A stretch of 64,000 nt of DNA from a bacterium. GTDB taxonomy: Bacteria > UBA8248. The notes under the pieces were generated by a model that did no database searches, was not told where the DNA came from, and saw only the letters and a list, made by a program, of their open reading frames with translations. Below are positions 25,116 through 34,760 of this stretch, one piece after another (the first letter of the stretch is position 1; every line of letters begins with the position of its first letter). Position numbers and translations under genes: made by a program. The DNA lies in NCBI GenBank assembly GCA_022828125.1, contig JAJEJD010000018.1:186001-250000 (forward strand). The letters are read 5' to 3'.

Positions 25116-26789
25116 GTGCTGAAGCAATTGATGGTTCCCATATTCGAGAACGCGTTCGAAAGCGCGCGCGCGGCGGGCGACCTGACTTCGGAGGAGAAGC
25201 CCGCGGTCGTCATCGAGACGCCGCCGAACGAGGCGTTCGGCGATTTTTCCTGCAACATCGCGATGACGCTGGCGAAGGCCGAGCGCAAGGCGCCCATGGT
25301 GATTGCTGAGCAGATCGTAAAACACTTCGAGGCGCCTGAGGGGTTTTTCACCGACGTTCGGATCGAAAAGCCCGGCTTCATCAACCTGTACCTCGATGGC
25401 GATTACCTGTGCGCGAAGCTCAGGAAGATACTGTCCGCACCGGATGATTTTGGAAAAAACGAATCGGGAGCGGAAAAATCGGTTCACCTGGAGTTCGTGA
25501 GCGCGAACCCCACGGGGCCGCTTCACGTCGGCCACGGCCGGGGCGCCGCGCTGGGCGACGTTCTGGGGCGCGTGCTGGAGGCTTCCGGCTTTCGCGTGCA
25601 CCGGGAGTATTACATCAACGACGCGGGCAACCAGATAGAGACGCTGGCGAAATCGGCCTGCGCGCGTTATCTGCAGGACGTGAAGGGGGAAGATGTTCCC
25701 TTTCCCGAGGACGGCTACCAGGGGGAGTACATTCGCGAGATCGTGAAATCCCGGAAGTTCCGCGAGGGCCTCGAGACGCCGGAGGATGAGGAAGCGCTCC
25801 TCTCGCAAGCGGGCGTCATCGCCAAGGATTTGATACTGGAGGACATCGAAAAATCCCTCGACGGGTTCCGGGTTCACTTCGATGAATGGTTCAGCGAGTC
25901 TTCTTTGTTCACGGAAAACGGGAATAAGGTCGAGGAGGCGATCGCCGCGCTCGAAGCGAACGAAAAACTCTACGAGAAAGACGGGGCCAGGTGGCTCGCA
26001 TCGAGCGCGTATGGCGATGAGAAGGACCGCGTCGTCGTGCGGGATGACGGCCGCCCGACCTATCTGGCGTCGGACATCGCTTATCACCACTTGAAATATG
26101 AGCGAGGCTTCGATCGCTACATCAACATCTGGGGGGCGGATCACCACGGGTATCTGCCCCGGGTGCGCGCGTCGATGGAGATGCTCGGCCATGACCCCGA
26201 AAAGCTCGACGTTCTCTTCGTTCAGTTCGTGAGCCTGCGCCGCGGCGGCGAGGCGGTGCAGATGAGCACGCGCTCGGGCGAGTTCGAGGAGTTGTCCACG
26301 GTGGTGGATGAGGTGGGCGTGGACGCGGCGCGTTTTTTCTTCCTGATGCGGAGCGCGGACGCGGCGCTCGAGTTTGATCTCGATCTGGCGAAAGAGCAAA
26401 GCAGCGAGAACCCGGTCTATTACGTGCAATACGCCCATGCGCGCGTATGCAGTATATTCAGGCAGGCGGCGGAGGAGGGCGTGCCGCTCGATGGTCTCGA
26501 TGCCCTGCCGCCCGGCGTGCTCGTGTCGGCCGAGGAGCGCCAACTCATGAAGAATCTTCTCGAGTGGCCCGACGTGGTGCGGACCGCGGCGGAGAGACTC
26601 GAGCCCCATCACGTTACATTCGGTCTCGTCGCCCTCGCCAAACAATTCCATGCCTACTATAATCGCAACCGTATATTGGGGCAGGACGAGGAACTCACCC
26701 GCGCCCGTCTGTGCCTTGCCAGGTGCGTGCAGGTCGTCTTGAGGAACGGTTTGAATTTGCTGGGAGTCTCCGCTCCCGAGAAGATGTAG
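25116..26789 (+). CDS. argS: Arginyl-tRNA synthetase
   Basis: A 557-residue class I synthetase. The Add1 domain at the N-terminus ends near residue 110; then SANPTGPLHVGHGRG (HIGH motif) and YINDAGNQIETL. The KMSKS-type loop reads VQMSTRSGEF, with Gln in place of the first Lys, as tolerated in ArgRS. The all-helical anticodon-binding domain follows, ending NGLNLLGVSAPEKM. Start is GTG 25116. A SPOR-domain gene follows after 29 bases. Confidence 0.95.
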   Translation: MLKQLMVPIFENAFESARAAGDLTSEEKPAVVIETPPNEAFGDFSCNIAMTLAKAERKAPMVIAEQIVKHFEAPEGFFTDVRIEKPGFINLYLDGDYLCAKLRKILSAPDDFGKNESGAEKSVHLEFVSANPTGPLHVGHGRGAALGDVLGRVLEASGFRVHREYYINDAGNQIETLAKSACARYLQDVKGEDVPFPEDGYQGEYIREIVKSRKFREGLETPEDEEALLSQAGVIAKDLILEDIEKSLDGFRVHFDEWFSESSLFTENGNKVEEAIAALEANEKLYEKDGARWLASSAYGDEKDRVVVRDDGRPTYLASDIAYHHLKYERGFDRYINIWGADHHGYLPRVRASMEMLGHDPEKLDVLFVQFVSLRRGGEAVQMSTRSGEFEELSTVVDEVGVDAARFFFLMRSADAALEFDLDLAKEQSSENPVYYVQYAHARVCSIFRQAAEEGVPLDGLDALPPGVLVSAEERQLMKNLLEWPDVVRTAAERLEPHHVTFGLVALAKQFHAYYNRNRILGQDEELTRARLCLARCVQVVLRNGLNLLGVSAPEKM

Positions 26790-26818
26790 TCAGAATCCGC
26801 CCAGGAAACGAGAACCCC

Positions 26819-27616
26819 ATGAAGCCCCGGCAGCGCGCATCCGCGAAACCCTACAGGATCGTTTTCGGCAAAGCGCAGGCCGGTGTTTTTGCGCTCGTTA
26901 TCTGCGCGGGAATGGGAGCGTCCTTCGGCTTCGGCTACCTCTGGGGCACCAGCGGCGCGTCGAGCAAAAAGGTTATGGCTGAGGCCAAGCCTGAACCGGA
27001 GGCCGGGCAAAAGGGCGAGAGAAAAGAGGCGGAACGCGAGACGGTCGCCGCGCTGATAAAAACGCACGAGCGCGAAGCGCAGACAGGGACGGCGAAGAAG
27101 CCCGCAGATGTCATCAAGCCGAAATTCTACCAGGACCTCCTCAAGGAGGACCAGGAAAACAAGCAGCCCATCGAACCCATCAAGCTGCCGGAGGTGAAAA
27201 AGGAAATACCCCCGAAGCCGGCACCCCCGCCCGCAGCGGCGGTGGAGGAACCTCCCGAGAGGGAAAAGCCTATCGAGGAGAAAGCTGACGAGAAGAAAGA
27301 AAATACAAACGGTGTCGGCAACGAAACCCCGAGGCGGGCAGAGGCGGATGCAGGCGCTTCGAAACCCTGGACGAAGGCGAGCGGGTATACGATTCAGGTG
27401 GTTTCGGTCCAAAAATTCGACGAGGCGCTCCGGGTCGTCCGAAAGCTGAGGGACGCGGGTTTTCAGCCTTTTATCAAGAATGTCGATCTCGGCGCCAGGG
27501 GCAAGTGGTACCGCGTCCGGGTGGGGCACTACCGGGACAAGGCGGAGGCCCAAAAGACGCTCTCCGAGATGCGGGCGCGGACAAAGCTGCAACGGGCCAG
27601 AATTATGGCAATATAA
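26819..27616 (+). CDS. SPOR-domain cell-division-type membrane protein
   Basis: A 265-residue protein with a single N-terminal transmembrane helix (about 20-42, AGVFALVICAGMGASFGFGY), a long Lys/Glu/Pro-rich linker (about 50-180), and a C-terminal SPOR domain (about 185-262: YTIQVVSVQKFDEALRVVRK; KWYRVRVGHYRDKAEAQKTL). SPOR domains bind peptidoglycan stripped of stem peptides at the septum, so it likely acts at division, like FtsN or DedD. ATG 26819 is chosen as the membrane anchor starts there. It commonly follows argS in Deltaproteobacteria-like genomes. Confidence 0.9.
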   Translation: MKPRQRASAKPYRIVFGKAQAGVFALVICAGMGASFGFGYLWGTSGASSKKVMAEAKPEPEAGQKGERKEAERETVAALIKTHEREAQTGTAKKPADVIKPKFYQDLLKEDQENKQPIEPIKLPEVKKEIPPKPAPPPAAAVEEPPEREKPIEEKADEKKENTNGVGNETPRRAEADAGASKPWTKASGYTIQVVSVQKFDEALRVVRKLRDAGFQPFIKNVDLGARGKWYRVRVGHYRDKAEAQKTLSEMRARTKLQRARIMAI

Positions 27617-27669
27617 AGTATATTAGAATACAATGTTTTGTGGTTTATTTGCTATAAATAACTTTAAGC

Positions 27670-27698
27670 TTGACACCCGCGCTTTGCGTTCCTAAGAT
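27670..27698 (+). promoter_or_regulatory. Sigma-70 promoter of lipA
   Basis: TTGACA (27670-27675), exactly 17 bases, then TAAGAT (27693-27698). The -35 is perfect and the -10 matches 4 of 6. Transcription would start near 27705, 28 bases before the ATG at 27733, and GGAGG at 27721-27725 supplies the ribosome-binding site. This rules out the TTG at 27670 as start codon. Confidence 0.7.
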
Positions 27699-27732
27699 GA
27701 GCCTCCCGATTCCCGGGACTGGAGGCAATTCG

Positions 27733-28716
27733 ATGGCTTCTCGACGCTTTCCGCCATGGCTCGTAAAGCGGCTGCCGAACCCGAGCCGCTCACACGAAGT
27801 CAAGGCGCTGATGCGCAACAAGCATCTGCACACCGTGTGCGAGGAAGCCCGTTGCCCGAACCTGTTCGAGTGTTTTTCCCGCAATACGGCCACCTTCATG
27901 ATTGGCGGGGACGTCTGCACGAGAACTTGCGGTTATTGCGCCGTCACGAAGGGCGCGCCCGAGCCTTTGGACGTAGACGAGCCGCGGCACGTGGCGGAGG
28001 CCGCGAAAAACCTAGGCTTAAAGCACGTAGTCGTCACGATGGTGAATCGCGACGATTTGCCCGATGGCGCAGCCGGCCATGTCGTGGCGACGATTGAGGC
28101 GATTCGCGAATTGCTGCCCCAGACCACGGTGGAAGTGCTGGTGAGTGATTTCATGGGCGATTTCGACGCGGTTGAGCGGGTGGTTCGCGCGGCGCCCGAT
28201 GTTTTCAACCATAACATCGAGACGGTTCGTAGGCTATTCAAGAGCACGCGCCCGAACGGCGACTACGAGCGCTCGCTGCGCGTCATCGGCATGGCGAGGG
28301 AGATCGACCCGGAAATGGTGACGAAAAGCGGCGTGATGGTCGGCATGGGTGAAACCGAAGAGGACGTGCTCTCCTTGATGGATGATTTGAGGGATGAAAG
28401 GGTCGATTGCCAGATAATGACGATCGGGCAGTATCTCTCACCCAGGAAAAAGGCGATTCCCGTTCGCGAATACATTCACCCGGACGTCTATGCGCGCTAC
28501 CGTCTGGCGGGCGAGGCGAGGGGTTTTGCGCACGTGTTCGCCGGCCCTTTCGTGAGAAGCTCCTACAATGCGGAGGAGGCCCTGCACGCCTCCCAGGGAT
28601 TGAGGGAGGGGAATTTACAGGGAGATCCCGAGGGCCGCGCTTTTATGACGAGCGACGGCTCGGGCCGGAACGTCCCGGCGCCCTCCCGTCACCTGATATC
28701 CTTACCGGTCAGTTGA
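27733..28716 (+). CDS. lipA: Lipoyl synthase
   Basis: A 327-residue radical-SAM enzyme inserting two sulfurs into octanoyl groups on lipoyl proteins. The auxiliary 4Fe-4S cluster uses Cys36, Cys41 and Cys47 (CEEARCPNLFEC); the radical-SAM cluster uses Cys62, Cys66 and Cys69 (CTRTCGYC). The conserved RSSYNAEE near the C-terminus supplies the serine ligand. About 35 extra residues follow it. ATG 27733 is set by GGAGG and by the promoter upstream. No lipB is adjacent. Confidence 0.95.
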   Translation: MASRRFPPWLVKRLPNPSRSHEVKALMRNKHLHTVCEEARCPNLFECFSRNTATFMIGGDVCTRTCGYCAVTKGAPEPLDVDEPRHVAEAAKNLGLKHVVVTMVNRDDLPDGAAGHVVATIEAIRELLPQTTVEVLVSDFMGDFDAVERVVRAAPDVFNHNIETVRRLFKSTRPNGDYERSLRVIGMAREIDPEMVTKSGVMVGMGETEEDVLSLMDDLRDERVDCQIMTIGQYLSPRKKAIPVREYIHPDVYARYRLAGEARGFAHVFAGPFVRSSYNAEEALHASQGLREGNLQGDPEGRAFMTSDGSGRNVPAPSRHLISLPVS

Positions 28717-28728
28717 GGATTTTTGAAC

Positions 28729-29925
28729 ATGCATGAGTTCCAGCGCATTACCCGCCTGCCGCCCTATGTCTTCGCCGGCGTTGACGAGTTGAAGATCGAG
28801 GCCCGCCGCCGGGGCGACGACATCATCGATTTCGGTATGGGGAACCCCGACCTCGCCACCCCGCCGCACATCGTGGAAAAACTCGTGGAGGCGGCGACGA
28901 ACCCCAGGAACCATCGCTACAGCGCCTCGCGCGGCATCACCCGGCTGCGAGCGGCCATCGCCGATTGGTATGGCCGCCGCTATGACGTGAATATCGACCC
29001 CGAAGAGGAGTCCATCGTCACCATCGGCGTGAAGGAGGGGCTCTCGCATCTGGCGCTGGCCATCACGAACCCGGGCGACCTGGTCATGGTGCCGAGCCCG
29101 ACATACCCCATCCATACCTACGCCATGGTGCTGGCGAACGGCAACGTGGTTCACGTGCCGCTCTCCCAGGGGGATGATTTCTTCGAGAACATGACCGACA
29201 TCATCCGGCCGATATGGCCGAGGCCGAAAATCCTCGTATTGAGCTTTCCGCACAACCCCACCACGGTTTGCGTGGACCTCGATTTTTTCGAAAAAGTCGT
29301 CGCCTTCGCGAAAGAATACAACCTCATCGTGGTCCATGATTTCGCCTATGCCGACTTGGGGTTCGACGGCTACGAGCCGCCCAGCATACTGCAGGTGAAG
29401 GGTGCGAAGGATGTGAGCGTGGAATTTTTCTCGCTCTCCAAGAGCTACTCCATGCCGGGATGGCGGATAGGTTTCGCCGTGGGGAACCGCGACATTATCG
29501 GCGCGCTCAGGCGCATCAAGAGCTATCTCGACTACGGCGCGTTCCAGCCCATCCAGATTGCTTCCATCATCGCGCTCAACGGCTCTCAGGAGTGCGTCGA
29601 GGAGATTCGCCAGATTTATGAGAATCGCCGGGATGCGTTGTGCAACGGGTTGGAGAGAATCGGCTGGCCCGTTCAGAAGCCCAAGGGCACGATGTTCGTA
29701 TGGGCGGAGATTCCTCAACAGTACAGGGAGATGGGCTCTCTGGAGTTTTCCAAATTCCTGTTGAAGAAAACCGAGGTGGCCGTCTCGCCCGGGATTGGTT
29801 TCGGCGAACTGGGCGACGGGCACGTTCGCTTCGCTCTCGTGGAGAATGAGCACCGGACACGTCAGGCGCTCAGAAACCTCCGTTCCCTGTTTCAGGAGAA
29901 AGCGCCCAGGCGGGCGGCGAGCTAG
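28729..29925 (+). CDS. Class I/II aminotransferase, AlaC-like (probable alanine/branched 2-oxo-acid transaminase)
   Basis: A 398-residue PLP enzyme of fold type I. Start motif [20 protein letters not shown] and [20 protein letters not shown] are typical of the AlaC/alanine-transaminase group; the PLP lysine lies in [15 protein letters not shown]. Two starts are possible, TTG 28723 and ATG 28729; GAGG is 10 bases before the ATG. It heads an amino-acid block with hom, an ApgM-like gene and lysC, a conserved order in related bacteria, which suggests a role around aspartate-family amino acids. Lipoate gene lipA precedes by 12 bases. Confidence 0.88.
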   Translation: MHEFQRITRLPPYVFAGVDELKIEARRRGDDIIDFGMGNPDLATPPHIVEKLVEAATNPRNHRYSASRGITRLRAAIADWYGRRYDVNIDPEEESIVTIGVKEGLSHLALAITNPGDLVMVPSPTYPIHTYAMVLANGNVVHVPLSQGDDFFENMTDIIRPIWPRPKILVLSFPHNPTTVCVDLDFFEKVVAFAKEYNLIVVHDFAYADLGFDGYEPPSILQVKGAKDVSVEFFSLSKSYSMPGWRIGFAVGNRDIIGALRRIKSYLDYGAFQPIQIASIIALNGSQECVEEIRQIYENRRDALCNGLERIGWPVQKPKGTMFVWAEIPQQYREMGSLEFSKFLLKKTEVAVSPGIGFGELGDGHVRFALVENEHRTRQALRNLRSLFQEKAPRRAAS

Positions 29926-29951
29926 TCCGCCGTCCCCGGGGCCAAGAAGAC

Positions 29952-31280
29952 ATGAAGAAAATTTGCGTCGGCATATTGGGTTTGGGCACAGTCGGAAGCG
30001 GCGTGGTGAATTTGCTCGATGAGCAGCGGGAGTTGATCAAAAGACGCCTCGGCATAGAGGTGTGCGTTTCCAGAATTGCGGATCGCAGCGTTTTCACCAA
30101 GAAAAAGACGGCGCGCGGGGTGGCTCCCGAAAATATGGGTACGGACTTCGAAGCCGTGATCGACGCGCCGGAGGTACACGTGGTCGCGGAACTTATCGGC
30201 GGTACAGACGATGCCAGACGCCACATCCTGCGGGCGATCGACAGGAAAAAGCCGGTGGTGACCGCGAACAAGGCGGTGCTCGCCATTCACGGGGAAGAGA
30301 TATTCGCCGCGGCGGAGAAGGCGGGTTGCCCACTGGGTTTCGAGGCGTCCGTCGCGGGCGGCATTCCGATCGTCAGAAATCTGCGCGAGGCTTTCGCGGC
30401 GGATAAAATCGAGAGGCTCGCCGGTATCCTGAACGGCACATGCAACTACATTCTCAGCCGCATGACGGAGGCGGGCGCAGATTTCGGCGAAACGCTCAAG
30501 AGCGCCCAGGAACTCGGCTACGCAGAAGCCGACCCGGCATTTGACATCGACGGCGTCGATGCCTCGCATAAGATAGCGATTCTGGCGAACCTGGCCTATG
30601 GCACGCCCGTGGATGTCGAGGGATATCATACCGAGGGGATACGCCACATCACTTCCGTCGACATCGACATCGCCCAGGAGCTCGGCTTCCGAATCAAGCT
30701 CATCGCCATGGCCCGGGAGAAGGACGGGAAGCTCGATATCCGCGTTCATCCGATGATGCTTCCCGAAAGCCATCCCCTCTCTCAGGTGGGCGGGGTCTAC
30801 AACGCGGTGGCCGTCTCGGGGGTGAATGCCGGGCCGCAGGTTTTCATCGGCAAGGGTGCGGGTTCGGAGGCGACGGCTTCCGCCGTGGTGAGTGACATCA
30901 TCGAGGTGGCGAGGTGGCTGAAGAACGGAGGCGACTCGCGAATTCCCGCCGCCGCTTTTTTGCCGGACCAGCGCGCGCGCCTCGACATCCTGACTCCCCG
31001 GGAAATTTCTACGCGTTTTTACGTTCGCTTTGCGGCTTTGGACAAGCCGGGGGTATTGAGCCGCATCTCCGGCGTTTTCGGCGAGCACGACATCAGCCTC
31101 GAAACCGTCGTTCAGAAGGGCCGCGCCGGCGAAGACGGCTATGCCCGTCTGGTGTTGCTCACCCACAAGGCGACGGAGGAAAACATGCAAAACGCGCTCG
31201 GGGTAATTTCCCGCCTCGACGTGGTGCAGCCTTCTTACGCGCTCGTGCGTGTGGAATCGGACGGCATGGCGTTCATGTGA
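29952..31280 (+). CDS. hom: Homoserine dehydrogenase
   Basis: A 442-residue enzyme reducing aspartate semialdehyde to homoserine. NAD(P)-binding GILGLGTVGSGVV opens the protein; the catalytic region has LNGTCNYILSRMTEAGADF and AYAEADPAFDIDGVDASHKI-type blocks (here LGYAEADPAFDIDG). A C-terminal ACT domain (from about 350, FAALDKPGVLSRISGVFGEH) would sense threonine. It lies between the aminotransferase and the ApgM-like gene with short gaps, so threonine feedback and operon control are likely. Confidence 0.95.
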   Translation: MKKICVGILGLGTVGSGVVNLLDEQRELIKRRLGIEVCVSRIADRSVFTKKKTARGVAPENMGTDFEAVIDAPEVHVVAELIGGTDDARRHILRAIDRKKPVVTANKAVLAIHGEEIFAAAEKAGCPLGFEASVAGGIPIVRNLREAFAADKIERLAGILNGTCNYILSRMTEAGADFGETLKSAQELGYAEADPAFDIDGVDASHKIAILANLAYGTPVDVEGYHTEGIRHITSVDIDIAQELGFRIKLIAMAREKDGKLDIRVHPMMLPESHPLSQVGGVYNAVAVSGVNAGPQVFIGKGAGSEATASAVVSDIIEVARWLKNGGDSRIPAAAFLPDQRARLDILTPREISTRFYVRFAALDKPGVLSRISGVFGEHDISLETVVQKGRAGEDGYARLVLLTHKATEENMQNALGVISRLDVVQPSYALVRVESDGMAFM

Positions 31281-31305
31281 TCGAGCAGACAAGGGTTCAT
31301 CCCTG

Positions 31306-32556
31306 ATGCGGAAAATCGTAATGGTTCTCGCACGCGGCCTCGCCGACAGGCCGGTGGCGGACTTTGGTGGTGAAACGCCTTTACAGAAGGCGCGCACGCC
31401 TGCGCTGGATCGCCTGGCCGATACGGGGTTTTCTGGACTGTGGTCTCCAACGCCTGAAGATGCGTATCCCTCTCTGGATGGATTTCTCAAGAATTTTTAC
31501 GGCTCCTCCGGCGCACTCTCTTCCGGTTTGATGATGGCCGCCGCCGCCGGCCACCTCCCAGAAACGGGGGAGGCCGTGTTCCGGCTCAATTTCGTGTGCT
31601 TAAGGCCCGGCGCTACGAGCGTCGTCATGCTCGACCCGACGGGCTTCGGCGTCACGGACGAGGAGAACCGCGAACTCATCGCTTACCTGGAGCGGCAGAT
31701 GCCGCCGGATGAGGGGGAATCTTTCCGCTACGAATCCCTGGGCGGTTGTGAGGCGCTTCTCTTTTACAAGCGTGCGGGTGCGACGCTTCCGCAAGAATCT
31801 TTTCGTGGCTTCTCGCCCCCATATGCGATTACCGGAAGCCCCATTGGAGACCATATGCCGGTGGCGGAGGCGGCTCGGCGCTTCGTTCATTTCGTCAACG
31901 ATTCCCAGATGGTGCTCTCCACCCATGCGGGTTTGAGGGAAAAGGCGCAAACCCGCATGTTCGCGGCAAACTCCGTATGGCTTTGGGGAGGCGGCCTCGC
32001 CGAAGAGGTCGAGCGGATGTCGGAGAAAACGGGAGGCAGGAATTCAGCGCTGATAACAGACTCGCAACTCGCAAAGGGTTTTGCCAAACTAGGCGGCGCG
32101 GATGTATATGAGCCGGGGGAGGAGGTGTCCGCCACGGTGAGCGAGGTGCTTTCTGGTCATGATTTCGTCTGCTTGATAGAGGATGTGGACAGTATGTCCC
32201 CATGGCGCGAACCCGAGGAGAAAATCGAGGCCATCGAGAAGTTCGACGCCGGGGTCATCTCGCCCCTGCTGGAGAGGCTGCGCGAGCCTTGCCGCATACT
32301 CGTGGCGGTGGATCATGGGTTCAGCGCGGAATCCCAGGAATGGACTGCCGATGCCGTCCCGTTCACCATCGCGGATTTCGATGGAGAAAATCTCACGCCG
32401 CCGAAGCGCCCGGGAGGGTTGGCCGCTCTTTGGGAGTTGATGCGTGGCGGAGAGGGAAAACAAAGAAATTCGGCCGTCGGTTTTTCTGAAGAACTCGGGG
32501 GGACGGGGCGCGTCCATTCGCTGGATGCAGTGAAAAAGCGGTTGTTCGCTGGATGA
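31306..32556 (+). CDS. ApgM-like phosphoglycerate mutase homologue, apparently catalytically degenerate
   Basis: A 416-residue protein of the alkaline-phosphatase superfamily, closest to archaeal-type cofactor-independent phosphoglycerate mutase (ApgM): GGETPLQKARTPALDRLADT and EKIEAIEKFDAGVISPLLER match well. The metal and nucleophile sites look lost: the usual DGxxD start reads VLARGLADRP, the GSDxxxLxxLGYD block reads YPSLDGFLKNFYG, and the later His in DEAGH and the tHt-PVPF block are changed (VDSMSPW; EWTADAVPF). In related genomes ApgM paralogues beside hom have been proposed as homoserine-kinase substitutes; that is a prediction only. It is flanked by hom and lysC. Confidence 0.75.
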   Translation: MRKIVMVLARGLADRPVADFGGETPLQKARTPALDRLADTGFSGLWSPTPEDAYPSLDGFLKNFYGSSGALSSGLMMAAAAGHLPETGEAVFRLNFVCLRPGATSVVMLDPTGFGVTDEENRELIAYLERQMPPDEGESFRYESLGGCEALLFYKRAGATLPQESFRGFSPPYAITGSPIGDHMPVAEAARRFVHFVNDSQMVLSTHAGLREKAQTRMFAANSVWLWGGGLAEEVERMSEKTGGRNSALITDSQLAKGFAKLGGADVYEPGEEVSATVSEVLSGHDFVCLIEDVDSMSPWREPEEKIEAIEKFDAGVISPLLERLREPCRILVAVDHGFSAESQEWTADAVPFTIADFDGENLTPPKRPGGLAALWELMRGGEGKQRNSAVGFSEELGGTGRVHSLDAVKKRLFAG

Positions 32557-32566
32557 TGGGGATAAA

Positions 32567-33771
32567 ATGAGTCTGGTCGTAAAAAAATTCGGCGGCACCT
32601 CGGTCGCGAACCTGGAAAAGATTCGCGGCGTGGTGAAGCGGGTCTCGGCGGCGAGGGGTTCCTGGAAGCGCATCATCGTCGTGGTGAGCGCGATGGCGGG
32701 AGAGACCGATAAGCTGATTCGCCTCGCGCATGCGCTTTCGCCTCAGCCGGTGGGGCGGGAGATGGATTTGCTGCTCACCTCGGGGGAGCGCATTGCGAGT
32801 TCGCTGCTGGCCATCGCCCTCGATGCGGTCGGGATACCGGCCATATCCTTGACGGGCGGGCAGGCGGGCATTCTGACGGAAGGCGCCCATACCCGCGCCC
32901 GCGTGCGCTCCATCCGCCCGGAGAGGATTGTAAAGGAACTCGACGAGGGGAAGGTGGTCGTCGCCGCGGGCTTTCAAGGGGTCGACGCGTTCGATGAGGA
33001 GACGACGCTGGGACGCGGGGGTTCCGACCTCACCGCCGTGGCGTTGGCTGCGGCACTTGAAGCGGACCGCTGTGAGATTTATACCGATGTGGACGGAGTG
33101 TACACGGCCGACCCGCGCCTTGTGCCCGACGCGAAGCGCATGGAGCAGATATCGTTCGAGGAGATGATGGAGCTCGCATCCCTCGGCGCGAAAGTGCTGC
33201 AGGCGCGCTCTGTGGATCTGGCGGCAAAGTATGGCCTGCCGCTCGTCGTCCGATCCGCGTTTGATGAAGGAGAAGGAACGTTGATCATTCCAGAGTCGAC
33301 GGGAATCGAATCCCCCGCCGTTCGCGGCGTGAGCTGCGATTCGAAGCAATCGAAACTCACGATTAGCGCCGTGCCCGACAGGCCCGGAATCGCCGCCGCT
33401 CTCTTCGGCCAGTTGGCCGAAAAATCCATCATGGTGGACATGATTGTCCAGAACGTGAGCGAAAACGGCCTGACCGACATCTCCATCACCGTGAACAGCG
33501 ACATGGCGCATCAGGCCGAGCAAATCATGGTGGAGTCGAATGAATCCTTCGGCGGGGCCACCATCTCCCGCGATGACGACATCGCGAAAGTCTCCGTCGT
33601 GGGCGTGGGCATGAAGAGCCAGGCCGGCGTGGCGGCGCGCGTTTTCTCCGCATTGGCGAGAAGCCGCATCAACATCATGATGATCTCGACTTCCGAGATT
33701 TCCATATCCGTCGTGGTTAGCCAGGCGGATTCCGAGAATTCGGTGCGCGTACTGCATAAGGAGTTTATCGG

Positions 33772-33775
<4 letters not shown>
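32567..33775 (+). CDS. lysC: Aspartate kinase
   Basis: A 402-residue aspartokinase, first step to lysine, methionine and threonine. Opening [16 protein letters not shown] is the kinase signature; [17 protein letters not shown] and [15 protein letters not shown] follow. Two ACT domains at the C-terminus (from about 265: [40 protein letters not shown]) would carry feedback inhibition. It ends overlapping the glyQ TTG start by 4 bases. Confidence 0.95.
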
Positions 33776-34749
<974 letters not shown>

Positions 34750-34760
34750 AGGGTTTCAGT

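Noticed and set aside
27670-27732. Upstream TTG start for lipA
   Set aside because: The TTG is the first triplet of a perfect -35 box; the ATG at 27733 has its own GGAGG and fits the family start.
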